DNA of 64,000 bases, taken from the NCBI GenBank assembly GCA_037953745.1, contig JBAKBP010003215.1:62001-126000 (forward strand), in the 5' to 3' direction. Positions within the stretch are counted from its first letter, which is position 1, and every line of letters starts with the position of its first letter. The stretch comes from Lithodes maja. Lineage: Eukaryota > Arthropoda > Malacostraca > Decapoda > Lithodidae. Of this stretch, positions 46,295 through 56,192 are shown piece by piece. The notes below the pieces were generated by a model. It did not search any database and had not been told where the DNA came from. It was given only the letters and a program-made list of their open reading frames with translations. The translations under genes were made by a program, and so were the position numbers.

Positions 46295-47896
46295 CTATCT
46301 TGGATCATCAACCCTTGATAGACAATCTGCTATCACGTTCTCACTCCCGGCAATATGCTGAATGTTGAGATTATACTCTTGGAGCATTAGGGACCACCTG
46401 GTCAACCGCATATTCCGATTGTGAAACTGAGTTAGGAATTTCAAGGGATGATGGTCCGTATAAATCGTCACTACCGGGCCGTAGGCTGGAACATAAACTT
46501 CGAAATGTTTGAGCGACAAAACGATAGCCAGAAGCTCCTTCTCTATAGTCGAGTAATTCCTTTGTGCCGAATTAAACTTGCGAGAAAAGAAGCTCACTGG
46601 GTGTTCCAAGCCCTCGGAATCAGTCTGCAGTAACACTGCCCCGGCACCCACACCGCTGGCATCAGTCGCCAGCTGAAAACTCCTGGAGAAGTCTGGGGCC
46701 CTCAAAATCGGATGTGTACACAGCAGGTGCTTGACTAGGTCGAAAGCCCTCTGACACTCCGCAGCCCAACAGAACTTCACTGACTTCGACAGTAGATCAG
46801 TTAACGGTGCTAAGACAGTAGAGTATCCCCGGATGAAGCGCCTATAATAGCCTATCATACCTAGGAACCGCATGACCTGGCGCTTAGTGGTGGGCCTGGG
46901 AAACATATTGATAGCCTGTACCTTGCTCATGGGGGGGCACACCCGGCCTAACCCGACCACAAAGCCAAGATACTGCACAGTAGCCTTTACAAACTCGCAC
47001 TTCCTCAGGTTCACCACCAGCCCAGCATCGTGCAACTTCCCAAACAGGGTCTCTAAGTGCCTTAGGTGATTTTCAAAATCGTCATCATACACTATCACGT
47101 CATCAAGGTAGACCGTGCAGTTAGGGATTTCGTCACAAATATCGTTCATCAGGTTCTGAAACGTGGCAGGTGCGTTCTTAAGCCCATAAGGCATTACGTT
47201 GCAATGGTAGGTCTTGCCATCTACCACAAAACCACAAACTTGCTTAGCTCGGTCCGACAGGGGTACTTGCCAGTAGCCTTTTACAAGATCAATTTTAGTA
47301 AGGTACTTTGCATTCCCTATCTTGTCCACGCTGTCGTCAACTCGAGGCAAAGGGTAAGGGTTGGTAGTGGTCAAGCCATTTAGCCTACGAAAATCTATGC
47401 AGAACCGCACCTTGCCGTCAGGTTTTGGCTGCAACGTGACGGGTGATGTCCACTTCACATAACCTTCAGTGATCATCCCTCTCTCAACCATGTACTTTAA
47501 CTCCTCCCGTAAAGCTGGCAACTTTACCCGGGGCACACGGTAGGGCACTGACTTGAAGGGCACATTATCACCGACGTCCACGTCGTGCGTTACCCGAGTA
47601 GTGAGACCTGGGTGTTCGGCGAAAACAGAGGGGTATGACCTGAACAGGCCTAGGACAGCAGCACCCTGGTGCTCAGGCAGGTGACTTACAGCTTGCCTAG
47701 CCTCTTGTTCAGTATTCCCCGCCCACTGTTCCGCGGAAATGACACAGTCCCAGCTATCCTCCTCAGCAGCATGACTGTCCCCACCTCCTTCTCCACCCTG
47801 GCCGCTGCAGGCCAGCACAGGGACAGTGAGAGGCTCTGAGGGGCGTCTCACATACTCTTTCATGAGGTTAACATGACATAACTGATGTTTTTTTCC
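46295..47896 (-). CDS. pol: Reverse transcriptase-RNase H of the Gmr1-like element
   Basis: A frame of about 530 codons without its own ATG. It continues the integrase frame one base out of register across a run of seven T (47888-47894, A on the coding strand). RT shows KVRFCIDFRRLN, LTKIDLVKGYWQVPL, YGLKNAPATFQ and the catalytic VYLDDVIVY. RNase H shows the first Asp in TDASGVGAG, KELLAIV, YTDHHPLKFL and NVIADCLSR. All catalytic residues are present. Position after integrase is the reverse of normal Ty3/Gypsy order. Its frame offset may reflect a single-base indel in the homopolymer, a programmed +1 shift, or a sequencing error. Confidence 0.93.
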   Translation of the reverse strand, partial: GKKHQLCHVNLMKEYVRRPSEPLTVPVLACSGQGGEGGGDSHAAEEDSWDCVISAEQWAGNTEQEARQAVSHLPEHQGAAVLGLFRSYPSVFAEHPGLTTRVTHDVDVGDNVPFKSVPYRVPRVKLPALREELKYMVERGMITEGYVKWTSPVTLQPKPDGKVRFCIDFRRLNGLTTTNPYPLPRVDDSVDKIGNAKYLTKIDLVKGYWQVPLSDRAKQVCGFVVDGKTYHCNVMPYGLKNAPATFQNLMNDICDEIPNCTVYLDDVIVYDDDFENHLRHLETLFGKLHDAGLVVNLRKCEFVKATVQYLGFVVGLGRVCPPMSKVQAINMFPRPTTKRQVMRFLGMIGYYRRFIRGYSTVLAPLTDLLSKSVKFCWAAECQRAFDLVKHLLCTHPILRAPDFSRSFQLATDASGVGAGAVLLQTDSEGLEHPVSFFSRKFNSAQRNYSTIEKELLAIVLSLKHFEVYVPAYGPVVTIYTDHHPLKFLTQFHNRNMRLTRWSLMLQEYNLNIQHIAGSENVIADCLSRVDDPR

Positions 47897-50800
47897 TACG
47901 GTCAGGTGTTGCAACGAGATAATCAAGGTCGGACAGTTTCTTAGCCACCACATACGGCCCAATGAACTTGGCAGAAAGGGGGTGTCCAGGCAAAGGTAAA
48001 AGCAACATTACCTCCTGACCCACCGAAAACTCCCGAAGCTTCACCTTGGCGTCATACTGGTGCTTCATGACCGCCTGTGCATTAACCAAGTTATTACCTG
48101 CCGCTGCCATGCAACCTATAAGTCTCTCCCGGCTCTCAAGGACATATTTAAGTACAGACCTCGGCTTCTCTTCGCCCTCCCAGATCTCTTTCACCATACT
48201 TAAAGGTCCTCTCACATTATGGCCAAAGACTAGTTGATTTGGACTGAACCCCAGGCTCTCTCCTGGGACTTCACGTGCAGCGTACAGAACATACGGCAGA
48301 CCCAAATCCCAATCAGTGTCATGTTCTGCACAGTAACAGCGTAGCATACTCTTCAGGGTCGAGTGCCACCGCTCCAAGACTCCCTGACTCTCGGGATGGT
48401 AGGCTGACGACACTACAGAACATATACCGTGCAACTGAAGGGTTTGCTTGAACAATTTGGATGTAAAATTGCTCCCCTGGTCTGACTGCACCTCACGTGG
48501 AAATCCATAACGGGAACAGAACAATAATAAGTTTTTAACAACTGCCTTTGCCGAGCCGTTTCTCATGGGGTATGCGTCCGGGTATCTCGTAGCCACATCC
48601 ATGATTGTCAACAGGAATTTATTGCCACTACTAGTAGGCGGGAAAGGGCCAACCAAATCTACTACAACTTTGCTGAACGGAGGCCCGGTGACAGGTATGG
48701 GAAACAAAGGTGCCTTCGGGATTGTCTGGTTAGGCTTCCCCGTTGTCTGGCAGGTCGCACACCCAGCCACCCATGCACAGACATCAGCCTTGACCCCAGG
48801 CCACCAGAAAAACCTGCCCAATGCCGCCAATGTTTTTGTTACCCCCAAATGACCCGCCACCGGCACATCATGCGCCAGACACAAGAAGGACTCTCTATAC
48901 TTATTTGGAACAACCACCTGGTCTACTACCCTCGCACCGCCCTCCCACTTCGATTTGGGGTCTAGAAATCTGCGGTACAATATCCTGTTGAGCCTAAAGA
49001 AATCTCCCGGCTTCGCATCCCCATCTTCCTCCAACTCTATGGCACCATTGCTATAACGAGCTAGGCTAGCGTCTTGCAGCTGCTGCTCACTAATGTCCCC
49101 GGGCGTCAATGCATCAAGATGGTTTTGTAATAAGACATTACCCCGGCTAGTAGGCTCTACTGCCTTAGTGGCTCTCGCTACAGCTCTTGCCTCACGCGAA
49201 GTCTTACCCAACTCTGCCTTGTTACACACCATATCTGGGCCAGAGTCAACTCCCGTGTTTATTATAGGTCCAAGTACCGAATCACCGAGAAGTGCAGCAG
49301 AATCAATGTCCCTTTTCCTGCCCTTAGCAACCTTCTCCTGATCCTTCCTCCACTGTCCCCGAGGTTGAGTGCTAGGCTGTGCAGGAGCCGCAGAGCGAGA
49401 TCGGGTTACCACACAGGCCATCTCATCCTGTTGGCACCTCCCAACCCATTCCCGATTCTCACCATCCACGTCGGCCGCCCTCTCGGCAACGACTAAGGGT
49501 GGAGTCCCGGAAGTGGGCACCGCAAAGTCGTTGCCGAGAAGAAGGTCGACGCCCTCAACTGGCAAACACTCAACGATCCCTATATCCAGCTCCCTGCACA
49601 CCTGTCCCACTCTCAACTCCAACCTCACAAGTGGGTATGACCTCGTAGCATTTATACCCTGCACCACAACAACTCTGGCCGCATTTATCGGTTTCCCTGA
49701 GAAGTTCCTCAACAAAGTTTGCGAAGCCCCCGTATCCCTCAGCAAGTCAACCCTCCGTAGTTCACTCCCCCAGCTCACAAACCCGTGTCCCCGATGGCTA
49801 CAGAAAGTGTCCCGGACAGGTGTCGAGCCTTCCGTACGCTTCTTTACCGCGTGTGCCTCAGCTGCTGACAACCTACCCCGGGCAGTTGCTGCAGCCTTCA
49901 GAGACACACCGATACTGTGAACCAATGACACCGGCTTAGCGGGAGTGTTACTAGGGCACTCACGTGAATAATGGCCTAGCTTCTGACATTTGTAACATTT
50001 CACATCCCCAATGGGCTTCTTCCCTTGTGCGGGCGAAGAAGGGGCCTGACCTTTAGTAAACGGGAGAGGCTTGTGTTTGTAGGTGTTATTAGGTGCAATG
50101 CTTTTAGTGTGGTTATGTGTGTCATAGGATTTGTTATTATCGAAAACTCTGGTGGGTGGGGTATAGCGCCCCTTCTGCCCTGACTCAGCCCTCTGAGCGG
50201 CACCGCAACCACGAATCAATGATAATCTGAGGTCTGCCATCTTGGCAGCCTCCTCTACTGTCTTGGGACATTTTTCCTTAATGTTCAGCGTTAGATCGGT
50301 TCCAGTACATTTGTAAAACTGTTCCAGATAGAAAAGTTGCTTAATTTCCTCAGCTGACTCTGCGTGCTCGGACTGAAACCAGTTATTACATGCATCTGTT
50401 AAGTCCCGTGCGTGCTCCATAAAACTGACGTCGCTCTTCTTATTCACGCCACGGAACTTCAATCTATAAGTTTCAGGTTGCAGTTCGTAGGCCCGGAGCA
50501 CAGCCTCCTTCACCAGTCCATACACAACACTCTCGTCCAGTGACAGTGCATCGTAGGCTTTCAACCCCTTACCCACTAGACGTGATGAAACTAATGCTGC
50601 CCATTTAACCTCCGGCCAGTCATACTCACGACACTTCTTTTCGAAACGAGCAAAAAACTCAGTCACTGCTGTCTCATCAAATGCGGGTACTAACTTAATT
50701 AAATGCGAAAGTGAGTCTGTAACCCGGTGCCCACCACCGAGATGACGCCCCGTGGTCTCTACTCTAGACTTCTCGACATCCATTTCAGCCTGGTACCTGG

Positions 50801-51461
50801 TTGCATCCTGATTGGCTTGGATTCTAGCAACCTCTATGCGTTCTATACTAGCCTGTTGTATCGGAGTCTCCTGCAGCTTAATCCGTTCTATACTAGCCTG
50901 TTGACTCTCTTGCAACTTAAGCTTAGCTAGTTCTAGCTGAAATAACATCTCAGGAGACAGGCCTGGGGGGGGAGAGCACAAAATGGGGGATCCACACCGA
51001 GACGTGTTTACGACCTGGCAAGGTCGCCATTTTGTTACGGGTAAGCCAGCTTGCCATTGAGAACCCTCCTGCTGCATCGTGCTAAGACTCGCTGGCTGAG
51101 GGCCCAGCTCAGGGGTAGAGTGGAATGGAGGCTTGGCGGGAACCCCCCAAGACCCCACTCCACCCACCGCCCCATCGCCATCACCCAACAAACATGCCAC
51201 CAAATTCTTCTTGGGCCAACTGTCAGGACAGTCCCGCCCCAAAACCGTGGCTAAACAGCGAAGACCGTAACAATCAATAGCCTGCAGGCGCTGTTCGGTC
51301 AAAGGTGTCTGCAAAAATGCCCGGGCATCCCTCTCTCCACTTATAACACTCCCCTCCCTAAATATCTGCTGTACTTGCTGGTCACTAGGCTGTACCGTGT
51401 TATCCTCCCCCGTAAATGATGAGTCATTAGACATAGTGCTGGTTATACAATTGCTGTTCAT
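47868..51461 (-). CDS. gag-pro-int: Gag-protease-integrase polyprotein of the Gmr1-like element (1197 aa)
   Basis: Starts at a genuine ATG (51461). Residues about 172-232 form a likely coiled coil with a near-repeat (QQASIERIKL / QQASIERIEV). Residues about 327-413 (YRLKFRG... WFQSEHAESAEEIKQLFYLEQF... EEA) resemble a SCAN domain. A CCHC knuckle (CYKCQKLGHYSREC) sits near 490. The protease motif DTGASQTLL is near 577. Integrase follows: zinc-binding HLGVTKTL...CATC (about 866-901), catalytic DLVGPF (932), SDQGSNF (990) and the E in GVLERWH (1025), and a GPY/F module (FIGPYVV near 1165). It stops 30 nt beyond the T7 run, where the RT frame takes over. SCAN similarity was judged by eye. Confidence 0.93.
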   Translation of the reverse strand: MNSNCITSTMSNDSSFTGEDNTVQPSDQQVQQIFREGSVISGERDARAFLQTPLTEQRLQAIDCYGLRCLATVLGRDCPDSWPKKNLVACLLGDGDGAVGGVGSWGVPAKPPFHSTPELGPQPASLSTMQQEGSQWQAGLPVTKWRPCQVVNTSRCGSPILCSPPPGLSPEMLFQLELAKLKLQESQQASIERIKLQETPIQQASIERIEVARIQANQDATRYQAEMDVEKSRVETTGRHLGGGHRVTDSLSHLIKLVPAFDETAVTEFFARFEKKCREYDWPEVKWAALVSSRLVGKGLKAYDALSLDESVVYGLVKEAVLRAYELQPETYRLKFRGVNKKSDVSFMEHARDLTDACNNWFQSEHAESAEEIKQLFYLEQFYKCTGTDLTLNIKEKCPKTVEEAAKMADLRLSLIRGCGAAQRAESGQKGRYTPPTRVFDNNKSYDTHNHTKSIAPNNTYKHKPLPFTKGQAPSSPAQGKKPIGDVKCYKCQKLGHYSRECPSNTPAKPVSLVHSIGVSLKAAATARGRLSAAEAHAVKKRTEGSTPVRDTFCSHRGHGFVSWGSELRRVDLLRDTGASQTLLRNFSGKPINAARVVVVQGINATRSYPLVRLELRVGQVCRELDIGIVECLPVEGVDLLLGNDFAVPTSGTPPLVVAERAADVDGENREWVGRCQQDEMACVVTRSRSAAPAQPSTQPRGQWRKDQEKVAKGRKRDIDSAALLGDSVLGPIINTGVDSGPDMVCNKAELGKTSREARAVARATKAVEPTSRGNVLLQNHLDALTPGDISEQQLQDASLARYSNGAIELEEDGDAKPGDFFRLNRILYRRFLDPKSKWEGGARVVDQVVVPNKYRESFLCLAHDVPVAGHLGVTKTLAALGRFFWWPGVKADVCAWVAGCATCQTTGKPNQTIPKAPLFPIPVTGPPFSKVVVDLVGPFPPTSSGNKFLLTIMDVATRYPDAYPMRNGSAKAVVKNLLLFCSRYGFPREVQSDQGSNFTSKLFKQTLQLHGICSVVSSAYHPESQGVLERWHSTLKSMLRCYCAEHDTDWDLGLPYVLYAAREVPGESLGFSPNQLVFGHNVRGPLSMVKEIWEGEEKPRSVLKYVLESRERLIGCMAAAGNNLVNAQAVMKHQYDAKVKLREFSVGQEVMLLLPLPGHPLSAKFIGPYVVAKKLSDLDYLVATPDRRKKTSVMSC
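51014..51040 (-). repeat. Second copy of the LTR-PBS junction inside gag
   Basis: 27 nt identical to 51682-51708, which spans the last bases of the LTR and the PBS. Here they lie in frame within the gag ORF (VTKWRPCQV). See findings. Confidence 0.9.
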
Positions 51462-51680
51462 AAAAAAAAAAAGTGCTTATTACTAATTGCAGTCTCGACT
51501 CACAAAATGTTAAAGATGCTTGAATGACTCTACTCTAGACACCTAACGAAACAATCTGCAAGTCCACCAATACAATAATGACACAATAAAAATTCCTCCA
51601 ATATGCAAGAAAATTCTAGCCAGCTCTACTAGGTAGCATAGAATAGTTCTCCAAAAAACATGTGATAGGATACTACTGAA

Positions 51681-51697
51681 TCCTGGCAAGGTCGCCA
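51681..51697 (-). other. Primer binding site of the Gmr1-like element
   Basis: On the minus strand TGGCGACCTTGCCAGGA starts three bases after the LTR end (CCGTAACA). The tRNA was not assigned. Confidence 0.75.
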
Positions 51698-51700
51698 TTT

Positions 51701-54160
51701 TGTTACGGCTGGATCGGCAATACATATTCGGGATTCTTGATCGTAGGACAGAAATGGCTTAAGTGACAACGACACGCTCGATTCCAGTCCCAAATACTAT
51801 ATGCTCCAGACAACAAAAGCACCAACGCCCTACAGAGTTATCGTCTATGGTAACGAGGTACCTTAACTCGGCGAAAGTGTACAACAGGGGTAGGCTATGA
51901 GGCTAAACTTCCTCAGACATTTATAGGTTACGTTATTACTAAAGAAATGCAATACTCAAGAAACTACGTTAATATTAAGCCTCTAATAATGTAGAATAGA
52001 AGCAGGCTAAAGGTATGACAGTGAAATGCTAAATGACAAATGTACACGCCTACTTGAAAGCGCGTGCACTACAATAACTGTCCCCTACTAACATGCACTA
52101 GCATGTAGCATACAAGATGTTCATGATCCAGTAGATACCTAATAATACACATGGGAGGAACATAAATAGTAGTCACTTATTATAATAATGAATCTATACT
52201 TGGAATAACTAAAAGGTTGCAGGCAACAGTACTGCGCCGGTAGCCTACTACCGCATAGGCTACTTCGCTTCTCTCACTCTGTCTCCCCTCCGAGTCCGTA
52301 TGAGCCCTACGCAACAGAACTCCGGACACAGCAGCAAAACGACAGTGCAGTTAATTGATACATGAAAGTATTAATAGTGTTGTCTTGTGTGTGAGTAATG
52401 TGTATTGTAAAGGGTTACATACAGGGGCGTAACTCCCGGGGGGGACAGGGGGGACATGTCCCCCCCAAAGTTTGAGTCAGCGGGGACACAGTATACTTTG
52501 TCCCCCCCCAATAAAATACAAATATTATGATTAAATATCACGCTTCTACAAAGACTGTTAGAGCAAGGAAAATAGAGTTGTTACACCTTTGAAACTGACA
52601 AACTGTGTCCCCCAATAGATAATAAATATTATGATAAAATATTTTAAAATATATTTCTTTGAACAGATAAGCTAGAAATGGGACTCTCTCTCATATATAT
52701 ACTGTACAATTAATGCTCCAGGTGGATAGTATAGCATTTATTTTATATCATCACCATCATCATCATTACCACTATTGAGTCAAAGTTCTATAATTCTAGG
52801 GTAAGCATGTAACCAAATATTTCATGGCATCCATGCATATGTCACATAATTGCTTTCAGATGCTTATTGTTAAACCACCCATATTATTAAGTTTACCACT
52901 CCAAATAGCCCTCACAATGCTCCTAAAATGAGCTCAAATTTCAAAAAAATTCGGGGGGGGGGGGGCTCACAGCGCCCCCCCAGACCCCCCACCTGAACAG
53001 CTCGCTTCGCTCGCCTGCCACTACATTATCCCCCCCAACTTTTGGGAGCCAGTTACGCCCCTGGTTACATACATATACTTAAAGAGAGCTGCAATGCATA
53101 GTAAAATAAAGATATATCCCACTCATCATCCCCATGTGTTCTAGCTAGCAGGCCAAGTCACAGGAACAACGAGTCCCAGCACCGAAAGCGAGAACCCAGG
53201 AGAAGACTGTAGAGAACACAAGGACAGATAAATTATGTTACTCTACTATACCGGCACTACGAGCGAGCTGTAGTCTCGGGTACTACACTCGCTCCTGGCT
53301 CGGTATGCAAATCAAGGCTAAGTCCTCGTCCCTCTACAGACAACTCCTGGGCATGGTCGGGCTCTTACACATGGCACCAGTCTAGTCACAAATGGGATGA
53401 TGAGCGGGGCATATAACTCGTGAACATGTAGAACGTTCACCAACTATCCTCATCAAGAAGATCGCTGTTCACATTAACCCCTTAAATCTAATACATGTAA
53501 ATATATGCTTGTCCTAAGAGTAATACGAGAGGTGAGTGCTGAAACTCCTTTAGGACCTCAAGGGAAGGTTATGCATTTAAATAGAGAGAAGAATGAAATG
53601 AGAGTAATGTCGTCAGAGAGAAAGAGTGCAACAGTGAGAAGTTGGGAGAGAGGGCAAGGGATGTTAGAATCTCAAAGGTTCTAGGCAACCTGGTCATGGA
53701 ACACGCAGCCAGCCTCCAGGCAGTGTGCTGTACGACAACATGGGCCCAGCCCAGGCAGCGTAGGCAGGCAACAATGGACTACCAACCCTGTCGCGCCTAG
53801 CTATAAGCGCAGGGCTGCCAACCAGTCCATACGTCTGGCAACCCACCCGGCCGGCAGCGTGGCGCGTTGCTACCCTCTTGCTCTGAAGCCTAACTCACTC
53901 TCTCTCTCTGAACTCCCATTGTCTTATCTATCAACTTCTCTATTGATACTACATATTAAATGGAAGGTCTCGACATGGCTTAAAACAAAACCCACCACTG
54001 GTTAGCACATGACGAGACCTTTGCAGAGATACAAAGAACATAGTTATAAGTTGTCACACTCAATATACATTGCGGCTGACGGTAGCCAGATCACGGGCGG
54101 TACAGTCGAGTACGAAGGAGTACAATCAGGTTGCGTTGCAAAGCACTGGGGTGCGTCACA
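51701..54160 (-). repeat. 5' LTR of the Gmr1-like element, carrying a hAT MITE
   Basis: Matches 44197-46006 over its length apart from 650 bp (642-bp MITE plus an 8-bp duplicated target) at 52422-53071. The nine or so differences from the other LTR include single transitions near 51751 and 53510. The insertion in only one LTR shows the MITE arrived after the retrotransposon. Confidence 0.95.
52422..53063. mobile_element. Non-autonomous hAT element (MITE, 642 bp)
   Basis: Terminal inverted repeats CAGGGGCGTAACT...AGTTACGCCCCTG, flanked by the 8-bp duplication GTTACATA (52414-52421 and 53064-53071). The intact LTR at 44910 has one copy. An 8-bp TSD and a CAGGG terminus are diagnostic of hAT. 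It has no transposase ORF. The subterminal sequence is strongly G- and C-run rich, with a perfect palindrome GGGGGGACATGTCCCCCC (52448-52465). The centre is AT-rich. Confidence 0.93.
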
Positions 54161-54434
54161 CCTAGGAGACACTTTGCCCCTGTCAGTAACTACTCCTGCC
54201 CCCCATGCCCGTTGTTATCACCCGTTCACAGTATTTTCCTCCCACTGTAAACATTATGATGGTTTCCTTGGACTTGACCTCCTTCAAAAACTCCAGGCCC
54301 AGGTTGACTGTGGCCAGAGGCTGATCTCATTCAAAAAAAAAAAAAAATCCAACCCACAGCCTCTGACAAACCCATCACGCAGAAACCAGTTCACAAAAAG
54401 AAAAAAAAAAAACTCCACCCTCAACAAACTCTGA
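54161..54434 (+). pseudogene. Gypsy-B protease, second part
   Basis: Begins with the duplicated CCTA and continues the protease core (LPLSVT, FLGLDLLQKLQAQVDCGQR). It then runs into A-runs (54334-54348, 54398-54411) that have expanded relative to Gypsy-A, and the frame stops at 54434. The first part is 43981-44196. Confidence 0.85.
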
Positions 54435-54532
54435 GTCAAGATTACCAAGTTGCAGCTAGCACTAAGGTAACTCCTACCCCCCCCCCCCCCTTGCCCCGAG
54501 TTCTCTCAAAATATCACTCACTCCGTTAAAAA

Positions 54533-55213
54533 ATGACTCAGCAAACGAAAGAAGACAAGTCCAAGCAACTCAATGATGTAAATCCCCCCATTTCTCCTAA
54601 CTCTGTCCAGGATCAATCCTCCCATGTTTCCAGGACAGACTCTTATGTATGTAATAACCATTCTACCAAATATTTATGTACACATGTTTCCAGGGAAAAT
54701 GCCGACCTATGTACCCAACAATGTTTTCCCCATGCCCCCATAAATGCTCAGCTATTCCCCCACCAACAAAATCTCCCTTGTGACAGCTTTCCGTCAGTAG
54801 CTCCCTTCCACCCCCACACAATTCACACCCCTAAAAAACTTCAAAACCCCACACTTGACTCACCCCCTCATGACAGACAAACCCACCAATCCCATATAAC
54901 CTCTAAACAAACCGTCACTGCCACCGACAAAACTCCCCAAATTCGTCCTTTTAACAACCACAAATCAGTACATCAGTCCTCCACCAATAACCCATGTTCT
55001 ATGCCTAACTCTTACCCCACCAATCCTCCACAGTCCCACCAACAAATTCCGTTTTCTAAATCACTCACACCTCACCACTCTGATCCTCCCACACGCGCCG
55101 TTAATCCCCCCCTCACGCGTGACCCCCACCAAAGTGATTACCCCCCCCCCCCCTCATGCGTACCGAACACCTGCTCACCAGTCGGTCCCCCACCATCATT
55201 AGCCCAGCTGTAG
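54533..55213 (+). pseudogene. Gypsy-B Pro-rich linker between protease and RT
   Basis: A low-complexity frame rich in Pro, Ser, Asn, Thr and His, alignable to residues about 230-390 of the Gypsy-A protease ORF (QQTKEDKSKQL, CTHVSRENAD). Its link to RT is broken at a run of about 13 C (55141-55153), beyond which RT is open in another frame. No enzymatic domain. It is C-rich and G-poor on this strand. Confidence 0.75.
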
Positions 55214-56192
55214 TTCAAGATAAATGTCAAATTTCCCCCCGCCATAAAAAATGGGTTAACCTTCGACCCATACCCCAAACTCACATGATATTTTCCCCCA
55301 CTACCACGTCCACCGACCCCAATCGTTACCTCCTACAACCCGCCATCATTTCCGCTCGCATAAACCACATTCTAGTGGCCAATATCTCTGAAGAATCCCT
55401 GACATTACCAAAAGGCCTCATCATAGGAGACCTCGAAACATTTGATGACCTCCCCATAGATTCCAATGAAACCCCTACCAGTCTCAAATTACCCCCTCTC
55501 CCTGACACATTATCCGACCACCAAAAACACAGCATGTACGAACTATTGCTAGAGTTCAGTGACGTATTTGCCCAACAACCCACTGAAATAGGACAGACCA
55601 ATGTTGAACAACACATCATTAACACCACAGGCCCCCCCATAAGACAACCATCCCGTAGAAAAAATCCCATACAACGCCAGGAAGAGGAACGCCAAGTCCA
55701 AGAGATGTTAGAGGCCGGTATTGCCACCCCGTCCATTAGTCCCTGGTCTTCCCCTGTTGTCCTAGTAAAAAAGAAAGATGGGTCAACCCGTTTTTGCGTA
55801 GATTACAGGAGATTGAATGACGTAACCATTAAGGACGCTACGCCATTACCCAGGATAGACGATTCCCTTGACTCCCTATACGGATCCAGATGGTTCACTA
55901 CCCTCGACTTGCAAGCAGGGTATTGGCAAGTGCCCATCAAGGCAGAGGACCAAGAAAAAACAGCATTCTCCACTAGTGGTGGCCACCACTACGAATTTAA
56001 CGTCCTACCTTTTGGCCTCTGCAACGGACCCGCCACTTTCTCCCGTTTGATGGAAGCGGTATTACATGGCCTTACCTGGGAAACCTGCCTAGCGTATCTA
56101 GACGATATTATTGTATACTCACAAACCTGGGAAGAACACCTCCTCAGGTTGAAACAAGTTCTTCAAAGAATCCGAGCCGCCGGGCTGAAATT
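55156..56192 (+). pseudogene. pol: Gypsy-B reverse transcriptase (cut by LINE insertion)
   Basis: The part of RT that Gypsy-A lacks. It has an upstream spacer, then QEMLEAGIATPSISPWSSPVVLVKKKDG, RFCVDYRRLN, FTTLDLQAGYWQVPI, FGLCNGPATFSRLM and the catalytic YLDDIIVYS. All RT catalytic Asp residues are visible. The ATG at 55156 is an internal Met after the C-run, not a natural start. The frame is broken at 56193 by a LINE 3' end. The remainder of RT begins at 56704. In Ty3/Gypsy elements this enzyme makes cDNA inside the particle. Confidence 0.92.

Larger units (their letters stand above)
44197..54160 (-). mobile_element. Gmr1-like Ty3/Gypsy retrotransposon (integrase before RT), nearly intact
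   Basis: A full-length element on the minus strand between a 4-bp target duplication, CCTA (44193-44196 and 54161-54164). LTRs are 44197-46006 (1810 bp) and 51701-54160 (1810 bp plus a 650-bp hAT insertion). They differ at about nine sites, so the insertion is recent. Reading 5' to 3' on the minus strand: LTR, PBS, gag-protease-integrase ORF (51461-47868), RT-RNase H (to 46295), polypurine tract, LTR. The pol order is that of copia elements, while the sequences are Ty3/Gypsy-like, the hallmark of the Gmr1 group. Confidence 0.95.

Noticed and set aside
49369..49920. 183-codon plus-strand ORF
   Set aside because: Antisense shadow of the Gmr1-like gag-protease frame, with no recognisable domain.
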